Assembly (NCBI GenBank): GCA_031835245.1
Contig: JAVKOQ010000283.1
Location: forward strand, 1-64,000
DNA from: Balamuthia mandrillaris
Taxonomy: Eukaryota > Discosea > Longamoebia > Balamuthiidae
Length of the DNA: 64,000 nt
Direction of reading: 5' to 3'
In this document: positions 58,259 through 64,000 of the stretch, in pieces
Layout of the letters: the number at the start of each line of letters is the position of its first letter
How positions within the stretch are numbered: position 1 is the first letter of the stretch
Position numbers and translations under genes: made by a program
The notes under the pieces: generated by a model
Seen by the model: only the letters and a program-made list of their open reading frames with translations
Told to the model about the DNA's origin: nothing
Databases searched by the model: none

Positions 58259-59216
58259 CAAAGAAAGAAAGAAAGAAAGAAAGAAACGACAAGAAAGAAA
58301 GAAACAAAGAAAGAAAGAAACAAAGAAAGAAAGAAACGACAAGAAAGAAAAAAAACAACAAGACAGAACAAAAAAAACCTACCAGGCCGTTTCTCACAGG
58401 TCATATTCCCTCTGTCAGTGTAAATGCCAAACTTGAGACCCAAAGAATGGACGTAGTCAGCCACCGCTTTGATGCCTTTGGGAAAGGCGACCGGATCAGG
58501 ATAGATCATTCCGGTGGTGGGGTTACGCCCGGCAGCCCAGCAGTCATCCATGTTCACGTAGACGTACCCCAACTTGTTTAACCCTTTTGTGTTTGGTTGT
58601 TGGAAAAAAAATGAACGTTAGAGTAGCAGAGATGAGGAGAAGCAGTGAAGAGGAGAAAGAAGGACAAGAGAGAACGAGAGAACGAGAAAAGAGAGAAGCA
58701 GAGAAGCAGAGAAGCCAGATGAGGAGGACGAGAGGAAGAGAAGCAGACGTGAGGAGAAGCAGAGAAGAGATAAGGAAAGACAAGAGAACGAGAGAAGCAT
58801 AGAAGTAGAGATGCCAGAAGAGGAGGACGACGAAGAGAAGGAGAGAAGACCGACAAGGAAGAAAGCCAAGCAAAAAAGCAAGGAACCTTGTTTGATGATG
58901 GCGTCAGCAGCGTCCATGATATCTTTAGCATTGATGTTACACCTAAAGTCATTCTTTGTTTATTTATTTTTTTGAAACAACACAAAAACAAAAAATCAAA
59001 CATCAGAAACCAATCAAAGAGGCACACACAACTGCACAAAAAAAAAAAAAAAGAAGGGTGGAGAAAAGAGGAGGAGGAGGCTCAAACAAACAAACAAACC
59101 CAAGTATTGTAGCCCATGGCCGGGTGCCCCAGCCCGTTGTCCAAGGCTTGCACACGTGAGAGCCCCCAGAGCAACCCCACCACCACCAACAAGCACAGGC
59201 AGCGCGTCTTTCTCAT
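56889..59216 (-). CDS. Alpha-galactosidase, glycoside hydrolase family 27
   Basis: Eight minus-strand exons (59216-59100, 58953-58887, 58583-58383, 58067-57956, 57880-57677, 57551-57494, 57424-57220, 57145-56889) give 406 residues, the family length. A signal peptide (about residues 1-24) is followed by the GH27 start [30 protein letters not shown] and KFGIYTDRG. The nucleophile Asp is in YLKEDSC (usually YLKYDNC), and the acid/base Asp in [15 protein letters not shown] and [10 protein letters not shown] also fit. It cleaves terminal alpha-galactose in lysosomes or outside the cell. Exon 2 was placed at the AAG acceptor that yields WNDF. Introns carry GAAA and GAGAAGC repeats. Confidence 0.94.
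58129..58370. repeat. GAAA/ACGACAA microsatellite in an alpha-galactosidase intron
   Basis: The same GAAA and ACGACAAGAAA units as in the phosphatase intron 6 kb away, and on the same strand relative to the gene. Confidence 0.92.
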
Positions 59217-59396
59217 CGTTTTTTTTGTTGTGCAGTTGAGGAAAGAAACGTCGCTTGACTTTTGTCTAATGTGTAGTGTAGTTCGAATGGCCAAGAGAAT
59301 AATAATTAAAACAATAAGAGAAAAATGGCAGCAAAACCGACCTTATTACAGTGAGTTCTTCTTCCCTCTCCTCCTGAGCATCTTCAAGAAGAGAGC

Positions 59397-59432
<36 letters not shown>

Positions 59433-59617
59433 TGAGTAACGCAGAGCCGTTCTTTTTTTTGGGGTTTGTTCGTGTCGGAATGATCATTGTTTGAATTTTC
59501 ATTGGAAGTAGATCGATCGATAATGAGATTACCCAACCAAGAATCAAATAATCCTCTTCAAAATTTGAGATCGCCCAATCAAAAATCAAACTTGTTCCTT
59601 TTTTTCTTCTCTCTCTG
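59217..59617. other. Intergenic region
   Basis: Spacer between two minus-strand genes with (GA)n at about 59400-59430 and A/T-rich sequence. No gene is seen. Confidence 0.6.
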
Positions 59618-62600
59618 TCACCAGTAGCGGTTGCGAATGCGCTGCATGAGGGGGATGGACAGCACGTCCACCACCTGCTCCACGTGCTCCAGGAAGCGGA
59701 TGTAGTTGTGCAGCGTGGCGGTGGGGCAGCCGTAAAAGAAGAGGTACTCCAGCGGCTTCTCCGCCTCGTTGAAGGCCAGGGTCACCTCCTCCAGCGGGAA
59801 ATAGGGGCTCAGCCCCAGGGCCCTCAGCTGGGGCAGCTGCTCGGCGCTGGCTTTGACGGAGAGGATGGAGGTGCGCGTGTTGATGCCGTTGAGGTATTGC
59901 AGCTTCTTGCATTGGTAGATGATTGCTAACATGCCATCTATAAAAACGAATGGTAAGCATAAATACAGAAATGAGGAGAGGAGGAGCGAAGCAGAGCACA
60001 AACCATCAGTAACGTTGGAGCAATTGAACAAGTCCAACACTCTCAACGTCCTTCCGTGCGCCTTGGCAAGCCTCTTCACCGTGGCGTCGCTCACCTGCAT
60101 CTGCCCCAAGTCCACACACCGCAGCGTCTGCAATCCCCCTCCACAACACTCCAACAACACTGCATCAATGCAGGAAGGCAAAACTCCGGTACATCCACTC
60201 AAATCGATCCTTCTCACTCCTCTTTTCTTCTTCTTTCTCCTCTTTCTTCTTTCCGCTCTTCTCTTCTCCTCTTTCTCTTTCTCATCGTGGTAGTCTGTCT
60301 CGCTTTCTTCTTCGTCTTCAGAGGTTTTTGAGCGACCACAAATGGAGAGAGCGGCCTCGTGAATGATGGCATTGTCAATGTCCGCCAGATGCAGGCTCAG
60401 GCTTTGGAGATGAGGAACGGCGTTGCGTTTCTGGACTTTGCGAATGACGGCGTCCGTGTAGTTGTTGCGCTTGCGGAGGGTCATATCCAATTGGGCCACT
60501 TCTCGACGGAGACGTTCCTGGCGAAGGCGCTCTGCCTCGACCTCCTCTTCGGTCATCAGAGTCTCTGGAAGAAGATTGTTCTTTGTATTCTTGTTGTCGT
60601 TTGTGGAGAAGAATAACGAAGATGATGAAGGTGATGAAGAAGCAGAAGAAGAAGCAAATGAAGAAGTAGAGGAAGTAATGGAAACAGAAGCGGAGGAAGG
60701 AGAAGGGTGATGCTGAGAGATGATGCGATTCTTGGCCAAAGCTGAGATCATGGCGGAGATGTTGAAGGAGGAGCTGAGTTCGAGCGTTTCAAGACTCTCA
60801 AAGTATCGCATAAAGTGCTCAAAGGCGATTTCTTTATCCACCTGCTGAAACCACTGGTTCCAACTTGAAGGGATGTGATCCAATCGTAGTCCACACAAAC
60901 ATCCTCTTTCTCGTCTTCTCTCTCGTCTTCTTCTTATCTTTCTTCTTCTTTCTCGCTCGTCTTCCATTTTCTCCACCGTTTCTTCTTTCTGTTTCACTTC
61001 AGAAAAGGAAGAAGATAACAACAATGGAGAAGAAGTAGATGGGAGTGGGACTGAACGCTTGTCTTGAAGAAAGAGAAAACGTTGAAACTCTTCTAAAGAG
61101 ATGTCCTCGCATTCCAGCTCCAGACATTCCAGCCGGCTACAATACTTGGTCACGAAACGAAAGATGGCATCAGAGGGACGAAATGCAGCAGAAGAATTTT
61201 GAGAGGGAGCCAAGAGGCTCAGTCGTGTCAGAGAATCGCCGCAGTTCTTCACCAGGAAAGGAACCAGTTTGTTGACGAGAACAGTGTCGGAGAGGTTGAT
61301 GTAAGTGAGAGTAGGGAAGCTTGCCTCTTTCGGAATTACATCGTCATCAGCATATTCGTCATCTTCATCGTCAACTTCATGCTCTTTTTCTTTTTCTTTC
61401 TCTTTTGCATTTTCTTCATGCTCTTCTTCATCTTCTCTTTCATTCTTGCGTTTTGTAGAAGCCGCAAGCGAAGACGATGATGCATCGAACAACATCGCTT
61501 TTGCTCGTTGCAATAAATCTGTTCTATTTCTTCGTCCTTCTTCTCCTTCTCCTTCCACAAGTTTCTTCTTTTCCTTTTGCTTTTCTTGTTCTTCCTCGTT
61601 GCCTTCCTTTTCTTCCTCTATGGCAAAGAGGTCAAAGGTGGCTCCCTCCAAATCCAAGACCCGAAGATCTTTCGCCGCATCAAACAACAAACGGAGATAA
61701 ACGACTGGAAATTGGTGATTGTCGCGCAGACAGACAGTTCTCAGCTGTTTGGCATGTTCGTAGAACATAAAGTCCAAAGCTCGTCTCCAAAGAGTTTGTT
61801 TGGAAAGACCCGTAGAAGAAGATGAAGACGAGGAAGCGGAGTTGGCTTTTCTTCCTTCTTGTTCCTGTCGTTCTTCATATTCATCTTCATAGAAGAAAGA
61901 AGATGAAGAAGACGAAGCAGGAGGAGATAACGAGGAGGAGAAAAGCGGATAATGTTGAAGACCGGTTAAGTTGATGTGACGAAGGTTTTTCAGTTTGGAT
62001 GCGAGATGATAGAAAGCGATTGGGGTTAAGTCTGTAGTCAACGTTTGGAAACCGGATAAATCTAACGTTGTCATCTGAGAGTATTGAATAGCGATCCTTC
62101 TTAAACGATCATCTGTCGTAAAGGTAATAGAAATAAGAAAAAGGAATAGTATAACAGAACAGAGAACAGAGAAAGAAGAACAAACCTAATGACAATCTAC
62201 CAAATGGAGGCACAGGTTTGGTTGGATTCTTGAACTTGAGGAGAAAGATGTGGAAAGGAAAGTTGCTCCACAAAGAGGGTTCAAGAGAGAGAATGTGGAA
62301 GCGGCGGCATACAAAGGAGAGTTGCGTCACGATGAACCATGGCGACAACATGCTGAATATTCTAACAATGAGTTCTCCTGGTAGCCTTTCAAATGGTCCT
62401 TTTGTTCGTTTAAGTAAAAGCTTAGAAGAAAACGTATGCCAATTTTAAGAAAACGGAAAGAGAATGAACGCACCAGTCGGAGCAGAATTCTCATGCAAAA
62501 CGAGAACGTCGAGAAACTCGAAAAGAACAGACCAAACCTCATCAGAGAGGCAAGCCTTGAAATGAGGTATCTGTTCAGCTTGAACGGTCAGAGGTTGTTT

Positions 62601-64000
62601 GCTGTTCAGCCGCAAAACTTTGAGATCCGTCAATTTGCTCATTTCTATTTTGTTAAAAAATGGTCACGTTAAAAAGTAAGAGAGAGAGAGAGAGAAGGAA
62701 CTCAAAAGAGGACAAGCAAAAGGCATACCATCAGGCAGATGACAGAGACTATTGCAGCCACGAAGATCAAGGCTCAACAAACGTGTCATCTCCCCAATCG
62801 TTTTTGGCAGAGATTGTAACTTGGAGCAATAGCTCAAATCCAAAGCTGTCAAAGAGCAGAGAGCAGCCAATCCTTGGCTTCTTTCATTGCTTCTGTTCTG
62901 TTCTTCTCTCTTCTCTTCTGTACCGCTCTTTTCTTCTTGTTCTTTTTCTCTTGTCTCATCGTAATCAATTTCGATATCTTTTCCAAAACAACTACCGCTG
63001 CTCCAAAGACCATCTCCATCTTCTTCTTCTCCTTCAGTAGTTATGGTTGTAGTTGTAGTCGATGAACTAGAAGAGAGAGTAGTTCGTTCTGATTCCTTCT
63101 CTTTTCCTTTGGCTTTCTTTCTGATCTCTGCTTGGCTGGGCTCATCATCACTTTTTGTTTTTCGCTCGTTCTCGTCGTAGGTTTTTTCTTTCCCTTTTTC
63201 TTCTTTTTCTTGCAATCTTCGTTGTTGTGAAGGAGTGTTGGAACAAGAAACTGTCGCAGCGCGAGTTTTCTTCGCTCGTACACTTTTTCCTCCTTTTTTC
63301 TCCTTTCGTGCGCTTCCTCTTTTTTTCTCCAAAGACCTTATTCCTCTTCTCTTTTGTGCATTCTTAATTCTGTCTTCCGTCTTCTCCTTCTTCTTTTGTA
63401 CTCCTGCTTAGCCTTCAAACAGTCTTCTTTTTTCTTGTCTGCTCTTGGTTCATCTTCTCGTTTTTCATTGGTTTGCGTTGTTGGATCCAAAGAAAGAAGA
63501 TAAGGTAATCCAGAGAGAGAAAGGGTTGTCAAACGAGTGCATCGTTCCAGACCAGAAGGATACGTTACCACTCTCGGATTATTGCTGAGATCCAAGTCTG
63601 TTAATGAAGTCGGTAAATGATTGCAATCGAGGAAACAACGTCGCTGACGTTCGTGTTCTTTGATATGTTGTGTTGTTTCCATTGGAGAGGGAGTAGAAAA
63701 GAGATTTGAGGAGAGATCGAGTTCGAGGAGGGATGTGAGTTGGGAGAATTGCTGAGGAAGATAAGAGAGTTTGTTGTGAGAAAGGTTCAGAATTCGTAAG
63801 TTGGAGAGCTGAACAATGGAAAATGGCAAGCTGGGAAACAAACAATTGTGAGAGAGATCAAGAAATGCTAACTGAGAGAATGAAGGAGTGAAATGAGTTA
63901 AAGAGGGGGAAGATATAAGAGGAGAAGAAGCTCGACGTTCTGTTGTTAGAAGAGGGTTAAGTTGTTGGTGCTTGTTGTTTGCTTGCAAAGTTATGAGGTT
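59618..64000 (-). CDS. F-box/leucine-rich-repeat protein, 5' end outside the window
   Basis: Reading from the right edge: a frame open from 64000 to 63338, then a shifted frame ending at 62729, and exons 62644-62474, 62398-62186, 62112-60004 and 59937-59618. The first part has typical LRRs (LAFLDLSHNCL, LRILNLSHNKLSYLP, LTDLDLSNN) and, after a Lys/Glu/Ser-rich insert, more LRRs (LTALDLSYCSKLQSLP, LLSLDLRGCNSLCHLP). An F-box follows (FERLPGELIVRIFSMLSPW, then FVCRRFH and PSLW), and a second, longer LRR block of the F-box type (LRHINLTG, LRRIDLSGCTG, LRCVDLGQMQVSDATVKRLA, LRVLDLFNCSNVTDG). Such proteins recruit substrates to SCF ubiquitin ligases. The two frames at the right overlap at about 63338-63411 inside a Lys/Arg-rich low-complexity stretch and need a 1-base shift or an unseen intron. 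The stop is at 59618. Confidence 0.78.

Overview
This is a compact, intron-rich eukaryotic nuclear window with 23 protein genes on both strands, most of them split by short GT-AG introns. The best guess for the organism is an amoebozoan of the discosean kind (Acanthamoeba/Balamuthia-like). This is inferred from the gene set: frizzled/smoothened-like receptors with a cysteine-rich domain, and large adhesion receptors with CTDC-like cysteine repeats, a glycine-rich membrane helix and an NPxF-type tail that resemble Dictyostelium Sib proteins. No tRNA, rRNA, CRISPR or transposase gene was recognised.

Left part, 1-24 kb. From left: the N-terminus of a Ser/Thr-rich protein; an F-box/JmjC (JMJD6-like) oxygenase; a cytochrome P450; a GT90-family glycosyltransferase divergent from a second type II membrane protein that is probably also a glycosyltransferase; ribosomal protein uL14 (RPL23) divergent from COMMD4; a DOMON/cytochrome b561 protein; the ERGIC3/Erv46 cargo receptor; the mitochondrial ATPase AFG1; a disordered protein; and a DHHC palmitoyltransferase. 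These are mostly housekeeping genes of the endomembrane system, mitochondrion and chromatin.

Middle part, 24-51 kb. A histone H3 variant with a rewritten tail is followed by a 1407-residue RasGAP/coiled-coil/DEP protein, a small two-helix membrane protein and a secreted fasciclin (FAS1) protein. Then comes the most striking structure, a 17 kb inverted duplication (33.7-51.1 kb). Each arm holds a frizzled-like receptor convergent with a Sib-like adhesion receptor, and the two adhesin genes are divergent at the centre. The adhesin arms are almost identical in their middle exons and introns but diverged at both ends, which looks like gene conversion. A 26-residue, four-cysteine repeat has about 2 array-type copies in the left adhesin and about 39 in the right one. 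Both adhesins carry reading-frame breaks that are either real decay or assembly error.

Right part, 51-64 kb. It holds a dual-specificity phosphatase split by an 817-bp TTTC-rich intron, a polytopic PAP2/sphingomyelin-synthase-like membrane protein, a secreted GH27 alpha-galactosidase with eight exons, and an F-box/leucine-rich-repeat protein that runs off the right edge.

A feature of the whole window is that introns carry microsatellites (CT, TTC, TTTC, CTTCCTCT) that are nearly always pyrimidine-rich on the coding strand whatever the gene orientation, often followed by an A-rich stretch just before the acceptor AG. Exon boundaries below were set by reading-frame continuity and family motifs, not by transcript data.
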